Shown: one piece after another, positions 9,515 to 18,798 of the stretch | Position numbering within the stretch: the stretch's first letter is position 1 | Layout of the letters: each line of letters begins with the position of its first letter | NCBI GenBank assembly: GCA_964367585.1 | Contig: CAYIYH010000004.1 | Coordinates: forward strand, 88,528 to 152,527 | Length of the DNA: 64,000 bases | Direction of reading: 5' to 3' | Origin: CAYJGJ01 sp964367585 | GTDB lineage: Bacteria > Bacillota > Clostridia > Peptostreptococcales > Anaerovoracaceae | Notes under the pieces: model-generated | Told to the model about the DNA's origin: nothing | What the model saw: only the letters and a program-made list of their open reading frames with translations | The model's database searches: none | Program-made: the position numbers and the translations under genes

Positions 9515-9660
9515 TTGCCTTCTATAGCAGAACTCAATAAACTTAGCTACTACGATATTTTGACCGATGTATTAACATCTCTCAAATGTGATGTAGGGTA
9601 AGGGTTTTTATTGATAGACCAGTGGAAATAGCTTTATTTGAAAAGAAATATATTAAATAA
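9515..9660 (+). pseudogene. Relic of a GGDEF-EAL gene (both ends kept, middle lost)
   Basis: Two reading segments lie head to tail here. Positions 9515-9598 read LPSIAELNKLSYYDILTD and continue to LKCDVG before a stop codon; LNKLSYYDILTDV resembles the opening of a GGDEF domain. Positions 9601-9660, after a one-base frame change, read FIDRPVEIALFEKKYIK and stop, like the last helix of an EAL domain and close to the end of the gene at 2-112. The stop at 9599-9601 falls where the EAL motif has glutamine (CAA to TAA would explain it). I infer a gene that lost its middle and then decayed. Similarity was judged by eye. Confidence 0.55.
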
Positions 9661-9768
9661 GTACATTAGAAAATTAGAAGTTATCGTATAAAAATGCAAG
9701 ACGCCATAATAAATACTTGTGGGGAATTGTAATAATTATACAAATTATCTAAAATATATAATTAATTG

Positions 9769-9797
9769 TTGTCAGAATGACGGTTTTGTTATATAAT
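9769..9797 (+). promoter_or_regulatory. Promoter of the V-ATPase operon
   Basis: TTGTCA (9769-9774) and TATAAT (9792-9797) are separated by 17 bases. The start would lie near 9804, giving a leader of about 110 bases. Confidence 0.75.
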
Positions 9798-9872
9798 ATT
9801 ACAAGTAAAGTCTATTTTTTTGTACAGAAGTAATAGTCAAATACATTGAGTTTTTAATTCCTGTAGTTTACA

Positions 9873-9889
9873 GAAGCCTCAATGGCTTC
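9873..9889 (+). promoter_or_regulatory. Leader hairpin before the V-ATPase genes
   Basis: GAAGCC (9873-9878) and GGCTTC (9884-9889) form a six-bp stem with a five-base loop, 12 bases before the ribosome-binding site of the first gene. No T-run follows, so it is a leader structure rather than a terminator. The role is unknown. Confidence 0.4.
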
Positions 9890-9916
9890 GCCTAATTGAA
9901 AAGAGGTGATAATAAT

Positions 9917-10243
9917 ATGGTTTCAGAGCATTTGACAAAAATTAAAGAGTTTGAAATGAATGCAGAGGAGTTAGTCTCAAATGCAAAAAAAGATGCAAAG
10001 AAGATGATTGAAGACGCTACTCGCAAATCGTCTGAAAGTATTGCACAAGCGGAAAAAGAAGCAAAGCAAAAATATGATGCTTTAATCAATGAGGGGGAAA
10101 GCACTGCAAATAGTCAATACGACGAAATAATTTCCGAGGCAAAAAAAGAATCTGATAACTTTGTCAAGAAGAGTGAAAAACACATGCAATCTGCGGTGTT
10201 TTATGTAATAGAAAGGACAGTGGGTAGTCGTGTCAATAATTAG
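9917..10243 (+). CDS. V-type ATPase peripheral-stalk subunit (H/G-like)
   Basis: A 108-residue, almost entirely helical, charged protein (AEELVSNAKKDAKKMIED and AEKEAKQKYDAL patterns) that fits the small coiled-coil peripheral-stalk subunit of A/V-type ATPases, which pairs with subunit E. It is the first gene of the operon, as in other clostridia. The start is ATG 9917, ten bases after AGAGGTG; the open frame extends back to TTG 9896 without a suitable site. The end overlaps the next gene by 14 bases. Assignment rests on position and coiled-coil character more than on sequence motifs. Confidence 0.8.
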   Translation: MVSEHLTKIKEFEMNAEELVSNAKKDAKKMIEDATRKSSESIAQAEKEAKQKYDALINEGESTANSQYDEIISEAKKESDNFVKKSEKHMQSAVFYVIERTVGSRVNN

Positions 10244-12188
10244 TATGAAAAAACTTTCTATTATCGGAATCGATGATAGTTATGAGCCTATTATTGCATC
10301 ACTAATGAATATGGGCGCTGTTGAACTTATTGAAAATAAAAAAGTTTTTTTAGAGAATGACAGGTTGCTTGATTTAGAAACTAGGAAGAATAAGACAGAA
10401 GAATCCCTTGAAATTCTAGAAAAATATAGCACGCTAAAAAAACCGTTATTCCACACAAGACGACCTATAAATCTGTCGGACTATAATAGTGAGACAAGTG
10501 ATATTGAATCGTTTGATCTCAAAGTAGAAGAAATAGAAACTTTAAGCAATCGATTAAACAAAGTCTTGGATGAAATAAATAAATGTGAGATTAATTTGCT
10601 TTCCTTACAGCCGTGGGTTGAATATGACATCCCAATAGACATGACGCAAACAAAAGAAATGTCAATTTATATGGGAGTAATTCCTATTGCAGTCACAATA
10701 AGCGAACTTATAGATGAAGTAGAAGAAAAGACAGATAGATCTTATATTTCGATAGTTAAGCAGGACAAGCAATTTTCTTATTTGTCGATTTTTGTTTCCA
10801 AGGACAAGGGTGAAGAACTCCTTTCATTTTTGAAACAAAAAGGATTTACTCAAATAGTGTTTAAGGATTTGACTGGAACTCCGCAAGAAGCTATTCAGGC
10901 AATGAAGAGTTATATAGAAAAATCAAATGCGGAAAAAGTAGCGATAGAAAAAGAAATAAGCGAAAAATCGGATTATATTGCTCATATAGAACTTTATCAT
11001 GACTATCTCGCAATCGAAAAAGATAGAGAAAAGGTCAAAAGTAAATTTGATAATACAGCAAGGACATTTAGTGCTGAGGGATGGGTTCCTGTAACATGTA
11101 TTCCTGCAATAGAAAGTGAACTTGCAAAGTATAAAGAAGTATATTATGAATTGGTCGAGCCTACTGACGAGGAAGAGCCACCAATATTAATTCAAAACTC
11201 AGCTCTCACAGAGCCATTCGAGACTGTAACAGAGATGTATGCTCTCCCAATTTATAGGGGAGTAGACCCAACTAAATATTTATCATTTTTCTATGCGATG
11301 TTCTTCGGCATCATGCTTAGTGACGCGGGATATGGAATCATTATTGCACTTGCATGTTATATAATAAAGAAAAAATATGATCTAGAAGGCACGATGCGCA
11401 ATATGATAGGAAGTTTCTTTTGGTGCGGTGTTTCTACTATATTTTGGGGAATTATGTTCGGAGGATGGTTTGGTGATTTTATTCCGGTGGCAGCTAATAC
11501 ACTTTTTGGAATAGACGTAGTCATTAAGCCATTATGGTTTAACCCACTCGAGGATCCGACACAATTACTCATTTGGTCCCTTATCTTCGGTGTTGTCCAC
11601 TTGTTCTTTGGCATGGGTATCAAGGCAGGGATGTTAATTAGAGACGGAAAGCCATTTGATGCAGTCTGTGATGTTTTTTCTTGGTACTTAGTGATTTTAG
11701 GTGCGGGGATGTATCTTGCAGGAGGTTCTATTTCTACTATTATAGTAACTATTGGGCAATGGATGCTGATTGTGGGTGCTGTAATCCTACTGCTTACAGG
11801 TGGAAGGAAAAATAAAGGACTCGGAAAAATCACAGGTGGATTAGGTGCTTTGTATAACATAACTTCGTACTTGTCCGATATATTGTCGTATGCGCGTCTA
11901 CTTGCATTGGGTCTTGCAACAGGTGTAATTGCACAAGTAATAAACATGCTCGGTAGCATGGCAGGTGGTGGAATTATTGGAGCAATCGTACTATTGATAG
12001 CGTTTGTGTTTGGACATACATTTAACCTTGCACTCAATGCGTTGGGGTCATATGTTCACTCTAGTAGATTGCAGTATATAGAATTTTTCGGTAAGTTTTA
12101 TGAAGATGGCGGAGATGAATTTAATCCTTTCAAAAAGGATACAAAATACATTAAGTTCAAAGTTGCAAAATCCGAAAGCAATAAATAG
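10230..12188 (+). CDS. ntpI: V-type ATPase membrane subunit I (a-subunit)
   Basis: Stator of the membrane motor, 652 residues. A cytosolic N-terminal half of about 340 residues with coiled coils is followed by seven or eight membrane helices; ALPIYRGVDPT and FYAMFFGIMLSDAGYG are family signatures, and SYARLLALGLA contains the essential arginine that faces the rotor carboxylates. It starts at GTG 10230, which gives the usual opening VSIISMKKLSIIG, inside the end of the previous gene. The gap to subunit K (118 bases) is the largest in the operon. Confidence 0.95.
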   Translation: MSIISMKKLSIIGIDDSYEPIIASLMNMGAVELIENKKVFLENDRLLDLETRKNKTEESLEILEKYSTLKKPLFHTRRPINLSDYNSETSDIESFDLKVEEIETLSNRLNKVLDEINKCEINLLSLQPWVEYDIPIDMTQTKEMSIYMGVIPIAVTISELIDEVEEKTDRSYISIVKQDKQFSYLSIFVSKDKGEELLSFLKQKGFTQIVFKDLTGTPQEAIQAMKSYIEKSNAEKVAIEKEISEKSDYIAHIELYHDYLAIEKDREKVKSKFDNTARTFSAEGWVPVTCIPAIESELAKYKEVYYELVEPTDEEEPPILIQNSALTEPFETVTEMYALPIYRGVDPTKYLSFFYAMFFGIMLSDAGYGIIIALACYIIKKKYDLEGTMRNMIGSFFWCGVSTIFWGIMFGGWFGDFIPVAANTLFGIDVVIKPLWFNPLEDPTQLLIWSLIFGVVHLFFGMGIKAGMLIRDGKPFDAVCDVFSWYLVILGAGMYLAGGSISTIIVTIGQWMLIVGAVILLLTGGRKNKGLGKITGGLGALYNITSYLSDILSYARLLALGLATGVIAQVINMLGSMAGGGIIGAIVLLIAFVFGHTFNLALNALGSYVHSSRLQYIEFFGKFYEDGGDEFNPFKKDTKYIKFKVAKSESNK

Positions 12189-12306
12189 CTTAATGCTACT
12201 AACCGATGAAAATATTATTATAGTAATAAACAATATTAAATAACCAAGTAATATATATATTTTTTAATAATACAAACATGTATTATATTCTGAATGGAGG
12301 AAAAAA

Positions 12307-12780
12307 ATGATCACGGGTAATGTAATGGCACTTTTAGGAGCTGCGGTAGCTTCTCTTGCTGGTATTGGTAGTGCAATTGGTGTTGGAAAAGCGGGACAAG
12401 CGGCTGCAGGTGTAGTAGCGGAAGATCCAAAGAAATTCGGTAAAACTTTATTATTACAAGCCTTGCCGGGAACTCAAGGTATTTATGGTCTTCTTATGGC
12501 ATTTTTGATTATGCAAAGAATTGGACTGATTGGGTCTGGTATGACAGAAATGGCTTTGACCGATGGACTATTTGTTCTTATTTCTGCTATTCCTATCGGG
12601 ATCATAGGTATATGGTCTGGTATTGAACAAGGTAAAGCTGCGGTTGCAGGTATCTACTTGCTAGGAAAAAGACCTGATCAAATGATCAAAGGTGTAATAT
12701 ACGCTGCAATGGTAGAAACGTACGCGATATTTGCTTTGCTTATTTCAATATTAATGTTATTTAATCTACCTTCACTCTAA
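12307..12780 (+). CDS. ntpK: V-type ATPase rotor proteolipid subunit K
   Basis: A four-helix double-hairpin c-ring subunit of 157 residues. The ion-carrying glutamate is Glu137 in MVETYA. Leu53, Thr56, Gln57 (LPGTQG) and Gln108 (EQGK) are also present; these correspond to the five sodium-coordinating residues known from Enterococcus hirae NtpK (Leu61, Thr64, Gln65, Gln110, Glu139). The first hairpin lacks a carboxylate, as in NtpK. I therefore infer sodium rather than proton transport. A strong AATGGAGG site precedes the ATG. Confidence 0.96.
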   Translation: MITGNVMALLGAAVASLAGIGSAIGVGKAGQAAAGVVAEDPKKFGKTLLLQALPGTQGIYGLLMAFLIMQRIGLIGSGMTEMALTDGLFVLISAIPIGIIGIWSGIEQGKAAVAGIYLLGKRPDQMIKGVIYAAMVETYAIFALLISILMLFNLPSL

Positions 12781-12791
12781 GGAGGTAAATA

Positions 12792-13373
12792 ATGAGTATT
12801 GAAAATATTACGTCCAAAATAGAATCTGATGGTAAGAATGCTAGCGAGGAAGTATTGGAAAAAGCAAAAAAGGAAAGCAATGAGCTTCTTGATCAAGCGA
12901 AGACAAAAGCGGACAGTATTATAGAAGATGCTGTATTAAGGGGTACTTCTGAAAAGGAAAAACTCATAGAAACTAAGAAGAAAGTAGCAATTATTGATAG
13001 TAAAAAAATACTCTTAGAAAAAAAACAATTAAAAATTGATGAGTGTTTCAATAATGTGATTGATGAAATTTTAGCTTTCAAAAAAGAGAGTTATATCATA
13101 TTCCTTTTAAATATATTAAAGGAAACTGGATATACGAGCGGAGTGTTGTTGTTTAATGAAAAAGAAAAGAAAGAATTAGCAAAAGATCTCCTTGCATCTG
13201 TACAAAAGATTATTCCTGGAAGCAATTTTGAAATTGGGAAAGAAACAAGAGATGTCAAAGGTGGCTTTTACTTAAAGCATGGTGCAGTATACGTAAATCT
13301 TACGGTAGAGGGTATTGTCAATGCAAAGAAGCAAGAAATGGTTTCTGAAGTAGCTAATCGTTTATTTCGATAG
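12792..13373 (+). CDS. ntpE: V-type ATPase peripheral-stalk subunit E
   Basis: A 193-residue protein with a long N-terminal charged helix (about 1-90) and a small globular C-terminal domain; the end GGFYLKHGAVYVN followed by a conserved tail fits subunit E. It forms the peripheral stalk with the coiled-coil subunit encoded first in the operon. Spacing to subunit K is 11 bases, with GGAGG in between. Confidence 0.9.
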   Translation: MSIENITSKIESDGKNASEEVLEKAKKESNELLDQAKTKADSIIEDAVLRGTSEKEKLIETKKKVAIIDSKKILLEKKQLKIDECFNNVIDEILAFKKESYIIFLLNILKETGYTSGVLLFNEKEKKELAKDLLASVQKIIPGSNFEIGKETRDVKGGFYLKHGAVYVNLTVEGIVNAKKQEMVSEVANRLFR

Positions 13374-13387
13374 AGGAGAGTGATTGC

Positions 13388-14392
13388 ATGAAAAAAGAAT
13401 CGGGAGATTTTTTCTTCGCTAATGGGTATTTAAGTAATCGAATTAATAACCTCTTGACAAAGAATGATCTTAGCCGGATTGCTTCGGCTAAAGATTTGAA
13501 AACTGCTAAGAGTATTCTGCGTGAGCATGATTATGATGACAACGTTGATTTAATAGACAATGACATGGAGCAATTTATCCGAAAAGAACAATATAAATCT
13601 TATGATTTAGTCTTCGATACAATTACGGATAAAAAAATCTTGGGGCTCTTTCTTTTTCCATATGACTATCATAATATGAAGGTGTTTTTAAAGGCTGAAT
13701 TCTTAAACGAAATGCCTGATGAGTGTTCGCTTGTTTCAACAGGATACATTGAACCTGAAAAAATGCAAATTGAAATAAAAGAGCGAGAATACAATCATTT
13801 TACAGCTAATATGAAGGCTGCTGTGGAGGAAGCTTTGGATGTGTTTGCTCGCAGCCAAAATCCTCAACATATAAACATTGTATTGGATAAAGCGTGTTAC
13901 AAAGACATGTTAAAGAGCGCCCAAAGCCTAGGAAATCAGTTTTTAATTGATTTTGTAAAGTTGCAAATAGATTTGATAAATTTAAAAACATTCATTAGAC
14001 TTAAGAATATTAAGAAGCCTTGGACATTCTTAAAAGAAGTGTTTATAGATGGTGGCGAAATTAACTTGCAGTTTTTTATTGATATATATGAGGAATCTAT
14101 TTCTGATATCGCAGATAGATTTTTTGGCTATGGTATGGATGAGATTATTTCACTAGGTGCCACAAAGGTATCATCTGAGAGAGACTTCATGCTTTTTGAG
14201 AAAATGTGTGACGATATGCTTATGTCTCATATCAAAAAGATGCGATACAAAAGTGGTGGCTTAGAGCCAATTGCTGCTTATTGGTGGGCTAAGGAAGTTG
14301 AGATAGACAATCTAAGAATCGCACTTGGTGGATTGATTGCAAATATTGACCCTAATATAACGATAGAAAGATTGAGAGAAGCTTATGTATAA
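13388..14392 (+). CDS. ntpC: V-type ATPase central-stalk adaptor subunit C
   Basis: Subunit C (AC39 or d-type) couples the rotor ring to the central shaft. The 334-residue, largely helical sequence with a C-terminal segment PIAAYWWAKEVEIDNLR is typical, the NLR close to the end being the most conserved part. It overlaps subunit F by eight bases. Assignment is supported by operon position between E and F. Confidence 0.92.
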   Translation: MKKESGDFFFANGYLSNRINNLLTKNDLSRIASAKDLKTAKSILREHDYDDNVDLIDNDMEQFIRKEQYKSYDLVFDTITDKKILGLFLFPYDYHNMKVFLKAEFLNEMPDECSLVSTGYIEPEKMQIEIKEREYNHFTANMKAAVEEALDVFARSQNPQHINIVLDKACYKDMLKSAQSLGNQFLIDFVKLQIDLINLKTFIRLKNIKKPWTFLKEVFIDGGEINLQFFIDIYEESISDIADRFFGYGMDEIISLGATKVSSERDFMLFEKMCDDMLMSHIKKMRYKSGGLEPIAAYWWAKEVEIDNLRIALGGLIANIDPNITIERLREAYV

Positions 14393-14726
14393 AATCGGAA
14401 TAATGGGAGATAGGGTGAGTGTACTCGGATTCAAGTCGCTCGGTATAGACATTTTCCCTACGGATAATCAGGATACAGAGGAAACAAGGAGTCTATTGCA
14501 TTCTTTGGCAAAAAAAGACTATGCCATAATATATGTTATGGAGAATTTGGCAATAGAACTTGCGGATGAGATATCCAAATACGATGAAGTTAGGCTGCCT
14601 GCTATTATACCTTTACCTAACAAATCGGGGCCACTTGGAATAGGTATGAGAAGTGTGAAGAAAGCAGTAGAAAAAGCAGTGGGAGCAGATATTCTTTTCG
14701 GAGGTGAAAAAAATGAGTCAAGGTAA
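14385..14726 (+). CDS. ntpG: V-type ATPase subunit F
   Basis: A 113-residue central-stalk subunit (called NtpG in Enterococcus). The opening YKIGIMGDRVSVLGFKSLG and the closing PLGIGMRSVKKAVEKAVG are characteristic of the family. It starts within the end of subunit C, and its last codons overlap the ribosome-binding site and start of subunit A, so the three genes are translationally coupled. Confidence 0.92.
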   Translation: MYKIGIMGDRVSVLGFKSLGIDIFPTDNQDTEETRSLLHSLAKKDYAIIYVMENLAIELADEISKYDEVRLPAIIPLPNKSGPLGIGMRSVKKAVEKAVGADILFGGEKNESR

Positions 14727-16479
14727 AATCGTTAAAGTATCAGGTCCTCTTGTAATTGCGAGTGGAATGCAAGAAGCAGATATGTTCGACGTGGTAAGAG
14801 TAGGAGATCTCGGACTTGTTGGCGAAATTATAGAAATGAGGGGCGATAGAGCCTCTATACAAGTATATGAAGATACGGCAGGTTTAGGACCTGGCGCACC
14901 AGTTATTTCAACTGGCGCGCCACTATCTGTTGAGCTTGGTCCTGGATTAATTGAAACTATGTACGATGGTATCCAAAGACCGCTTGAGGTAATGAGGAAT
15001 AAATCTGGTTCTAATATCCCAAGAGGTATTAAAGTTGATTCTCTTGATAGGACGAAGAAGTGGGAATTTACTCCAACTGTAAAAAAGGGTGAGACTGTAG
15101 AAAGTGGAGACATTATCGGTGAGGTTCAAGAAACTATAGTCGTTAAGCAAAGAATTATGGTTCCCTTCGGAATTGAGGGCACAGTCGAGACAATAGAAAG
15201 CGGTTCTTTTACTGTTGATGATATTGTATGTACAGTCAAAACTGTATCGGGTGAAGTTAAAGAAATAAAAATGATGCAGAAGTGGCCAGTAAGAAGAGGC
15301 CGTCCGTATAAAGAAAAGCTTGTACCGGAAATGCCTTTGATTACTGGACAACGTGTAATCGATACATTGTTCCCGATTGCAAAGGGCGGTGTGGCTGCTG
15401 TTCCTGGTCCGTTTGGCTCGGGAAAAACAGTAGTACAGCATCAACTTGCAAAATGGGCGGATGCTGATATTGTGGTGTATATTGGTTGTGGTGAACGTGG
15501 AAATGAAATGACTGACGTACTTATGGAATTCCCCGAGCTTACAGACCCACATACAGGCGAATCGCTGATGAAAAGAACAGTGCTGATTGCAAATACTTCT
15601 GACATGCCTGTAGCAGCTCGTGAGGCATCTGTATATACAGGCATTACGATAGCAGAATATTTTAGAGACATGGGATACTCTGTTGCGCTGATGGCTGACT
15701 CTACTTCTAGATGGGCAGAGGCTCTTCGTGAGATGAGTGGACGTTTGGAAGAGATGCCGGGTGAAGAAGGCTATCCTGCATATCTATCTTCTAGACTTGC
15801 ACAATTCTACGAAAGAGCCGGAAGAACTATTTCTTTGGGTAAAGAAGGCCGACTCGGTGCATTGTCAGCAATTGGAGCCGTGTCACCTCCTGGTGGCGAC
15901 ATCTCCGAGCCGGTTTCCCAGGCAACACTTAGAATCGTCAAGGTATTCTGGTGTTTAGACGCCTCTCTTGCGTACAAGAGACATTTCCCTGCCATTAACT
16001 GGCTACAAAGTTATTCTTTATATATCGATAGACTAACAAAGTGGTTTGAGGACAATGTAAGTAAAGACTTCCCTAAGATGAGAATGGAAACTGCGAGATT
16101 GTTACAAGAAGAAGCCGAACTGCAGGAAATCGTACAACTTGTCGGGGTAGATGCACTCTCATTTGAAGATAGAATTAAACTCGAAGCGTGTAAGTCTATC
16201 AGAGAAGACTATTTGCACCAAAATGCATTCCATGAAGTAGATACATTTACTTCTCTTGATAAACAGTTTAAGCTCCTAACATTAATCTTAGAGTACTATA
16301 ATTTATCCAAAGATGCTCTGAAAAAAGGAGCTGACTTCAATAAGCTAATCAATTTGCCAGTGAGAGAAACCATTGGTAGATTCAAGTATGTCGAAGAAAA
16401 AGATATAGAAGACGCATATGATAAAGCTAAGAAGACGCTTAGTGACGAAGTTTCTGAATTGATAGGCAAGGGGGAGTAG
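14713..16479 (+). CDS. ntpA: V-type ATPase catalytic subunit A
   Basis: Nucleotide-hydrolysing subunit of the V1/A1 head, 588 residues. The Walker A loop is GPFGSGKT (residues 232-239); GCGERGNEMTDV, SRWAEALRE and SAIGAVSPPGGD are further signatures. The family-specific non-homologous insert is present in the region 110-200. ATG 14713 is used because GGAGGTG (14700-14706) is properly spaced from it; the open frame starts nine bases earlier. Confidence 0.97.
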   Translation: MSQGKIVKVSGPLVIASGMQEADMFDVVRVGDLGLVGEIIEMRGDRASIQVYEDTAGLGPGAPVISTGAPLSVELGPGLIETMYDGIQRPLEVMRNKSGSNIPRGIKVDSLDRTKKWEFTPTVKKGETVESGDIIGEVQETIVVKQRIMVPFGIEGTVETIESGSFTVDDIVCTVKTVSGEVKEIKMMQKWPVRRGRPYKEKLVPEMPLITGQRVIDTLFPIAKGGVAAVPGPFGSGKTVVQHQLAKWADADIVVYIGCGERGNEMTDVLMEFPELTDPHTGESLMKRTVLIANTSDMPVAAREASVYTGITIAEYFRDMGYSVALMADSTSRWAEALREMSGRLEEMPGEEGYPAYLSSRLAQFYERAGRTISLGKEGRLGALSAIGAVSPPGGDISEPVSQATLRIVKVFWCLDASLAYKRHFPAINWLQSYSLYIDRLTKWFEDNVSKDFPKMRMETARLLQEEAELQEIVQLVGVDALSFEDRIKLEACKSIREDYLHQNAFHEVDTFTSLDKQFKLLTLILEYYNLSKDALKKGADFNKLINLPVRETIGRFKYVEEKDIEDAYDKAKKTLSDEVSELIGKGE

Positions 16480-16483
16480 TCAA

Positions 16484-17857
16484 ATGATAAAAGAGTATAA
16501 AACTATATCGGAGGTCGTAGGACCTTTGATGCTCGTAAAAGATGTAGAGAATGTCACATACGACGAGTTAGGTGAAATAATTTTACCTAATGGAGAACAA
16601 AGACTCTGTAAGGTACTCGAAATCAATGGAAGCAATGCATTGGTTCAACTTTTTGAAAGCTCCGCTGGGATTAACTTAGAAGAAAGCACCGTCAGATTTT
16701 TAGGAAAAGGAACTCAACTAGCGGTGTCTTCCGAGATGCTTGGTAGGGTTTTCGATGGAATGGGACGACCCAAAGACGGCGGTCCCGAGATTATTCCTGA
16801 TAAAAGATTAGATATCAATGGATTGCCAATGAATCCATCTGCTAGAGACTATCCTGCGGAATTTATCCAGACAGGTGTATCTGCTATCGATGGACTCAAT
16901 ACTCTCGTAAGAGGACAAAAATTACCTATTTTCTCTGGATCGGGGCTTCCACACGCAGAATTAGCAGCACAAATTGCGAGACAAGCAAAAGTAAGAGGCG
17001 GAGATGGAAACTTTGCCGTAGTTTTCGCAGCTATAGGTATTACTTACGAAGAAGCCGACTTCTTCTCATCAGACTTTAGGAGAACTGGTGCGATAGATAG
17101 AACTGTAATGTTTATGAACTTGGCAAACGACCCTGCTGTTGAGAGAATTGCAACTCCTCGTATGGCTCTTACTGCGGCAGAGTACCTGGCTTTTGATTTA
17201 GACATGCATGTTTTGGTAATAATGACGGATATCACAAACTATGCAGAGGCATTAAGAGAAGTTTCTGCTGCTCGTAAAGAAGTACCGGGCAGACGTGGAT
17301 ATCCAGGATACTTATATACCGACCTTGCTACTATGTATGAGAGAGCTGGGCGTAAGAGAGATGAAAAAGGATCTATTACGATGATTCCAATCCTAACCAT
17401 GCCAGAAGATGATAAGACTCACCCTATTCCTGACTTGACGGGATATATCACCGAGGGACAAATAATTCTTTCCCGTGATTTATATAGAAAAGGACTTACG
17501 CCTCCTGTCGATGTTTTACCGTCTCTGTCTCGTCTCAAAGATAAGGGAATTGGTGATGGAAAAACAAGAGAGGATCATGCCGACACTATGAACCAACTGT
17601 TCTCTGCATACGCAAGAGGCAAAGAGGCTTTAGAGCTCATGACGATTTTGGGAGAGGCTGCCCTATCTGAAACAGACCTATTATATGCAAAGTTTTCTCA
17701 GGAATTTGAAGAAAGGTATGTATCACAAGGATATACTACAGATAGATCGATAGAAGAAACTCTCGACTTGGGTTGGGACCTTTTGAGAATACTTCCTAAG
17801 ACTGAGTTGAAGAGAATTAAAGATACGTATATTGAAAAATATTTTGAAGTTAAGTAA
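16484..17857 (+). CDS. ntpB: V-type ATPase regulatory subunit B
   Basis: Non-catalytic nucleotide-binding-fold subunit that alternates with A in the head, 457 residues. It lacks a true Walker A lysine motif (GSGLPHAELAAQ in its place) as expected, and has VSAARKEVPGRRGYPGYLYTD-type B-subunit wording in the middle. It follows subunit A by four bases. Confidence 0.97.
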   Translation: MIKEYKTISEVVGPLMLVKDVENVTYDELGEIILPNGEQRLCKVLEINGSNALVQLFESSAGINLEESTVRFLGKGTQLAVSSEMLGRVFDGMGRPKDGGPEIIPDKRLDINGLPMNPSARDYPAEFIQTGVSAIDGLNTLVRGQKLPIFSGSGLPHAELAAQIARQAKVRGGDGNFAVVFAAIGITYEEADFFSSDFRRTGAIDRTVMFMNLANDPAVERIATPRMALTAAEYLAFDLDMHVLVIMTDITNYAEALREVSAARKEVPGRRGYPGYLYTDLATMYERAGRKRDEKGSITMIPILTMPEDDKTHPIPDLTGYITEGQIILSRDLYRKGLTPPVDVLPSLSRLKDKGIGDGKTREDHADTMNQLFSAYARGKEALELMTILGEAALSETDLLYAKFSQEFEERYVSQGYTTDRSIEETLDLGWDLLRILPKTELKRIKDTYIEKYFEVK

Positions 17858-17919
17858 TTAGACGTATCAAAACTTTTTCGACATCACTTTTCGAATCGGA
17901 AGGACGGATTGGATAGTAA

Positions 17920-18606
17920 ATGGAAAGAATGAATGTAAATCCTACTCGCATGATGCTCACCAGCCTCAAGAAACGACTTAAAACTGCAACGAGGGGACAT
18001 AAACTCATGAAAGATAAGCGAGACGAGCTTATGAAGGAGTTTTTGGAAACAGCAAGACAAACTGGGCGACTTAGAGTAGAAGTAGAAAAAGAATTAGAAC
18101 ATATGTATAAGAGTTTTTCTGTAGCAAGTGCTGTAATGAGCGGGGAAGTTATGGAAGAGGCTTTAATGTATCCTGTTCAAGGTGTTACATTGAATGTTTC
18201 AAAAAAGAACATTATGAGTGTCGATGTTCCTGTATTTTCATTTACGACTAAGGTTGCAGATGAGAGCGAAATATATCCATATGGATTTGCAAATACATCG
18301 GGAGAGCTCGACAGTGCCGTATATGAATTATCTCATATTTTTCCGCTACTACTTGAATTGGCGGCAAAAGAAAAAGAAACATTTTTGATAGCAATTGAGT
18401 TAGAGAAAACAAGAAGAAGAGTAAATGCATTAGAGTATGTAATGATTCCTCGCCTCCAAATGACAATTAGATACATCAAGATGAAATTAGACGAAAACGA
18501 GAGAGGAAATCAAACTAGACTGATGAAAGTTAAAGAAATGATGCTCCAAGAGTTAATTGAGGAAAAGCGAGAGTTTACCAATAAGGCTATTGATAATTAT
18601 TCTTAA
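17920..18606 (+). CDS. ntpD: V-type ATPase central-shaft subunit D
   Basis: Rotor shaft subunit of 228 residues with long N- and C-terminal helices. The opening VNPTRMMLTSLKKRLKTA and the arginine-rich RRRVNALEYVMIP are diagnostic. It is the last gene of the operon; the 62-base gap to subunit B is longer than most. A strong terminator follows. Confidence 0.95.
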   Translation: MERMNVNPTRMMLTSLKKRLKTATRGHKLMKDKRDELMKEFLETARQTGRLRVEVEKELEHMYKSFSVASAVMSGEVMEEALMYPVQGVTLNVSKKNIMSVDVPVFSFTTKVADESEIYPYGFANTSGELDSAVYELSHIFPLLLELAAKEKETFLIAIELEKTRRRVNALEYVMIPRLQMTIRYIKMKLDENERGNQTRLMKVKEMMLQELIEEKREFTNKAIDNYS

Positions 18607-18663
18607 TTGCAGGAAACGGATTATTTGCCGGATAAAATTTTGATTAGATTATTCATCGAAATG

Positions 18664-18705
18664 AAAAAGGGAATAAACATGTCAGTAATGTTTATTCCCT
18701 TTTTT
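18664..18705. terminator. Strong bidirectional terminator
   Basis: A 17-bp perfect stem (arms 18664-18680 and 18688/18689-18705; core GGGAATAAACAT) with a seven-base loop ends in T6 on the plus strand and, read the other way, also in a T-run. It closes the V-ATPase operon and probably also serves the convergent GGDEF-EAL gene that ends at 18799. Confidence 0.9.
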
Positions 18706-18798
18706 GAACGATATGCAACATGCTCTAACAGTTATATTCGAGCATAATGGACTGTTTATCTAAAACGAAATATAATTAGATATGAAATAGGAGAAATA

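Noticed and set aside
9428..9890. A riboswitch in the long suf/V-ATPase gap
   Set aside because: The hairpins are simple and no conserved core of a known class is visible; most of the gap is better explained by the decayed GGDEF-EAL gene and the promoter.
11357..12037. A 226-codon minus-strand open frame
   Set aside because: It is antisense to the membrane half of the V-ATPase subunit I gene and has no plausible start or homology.
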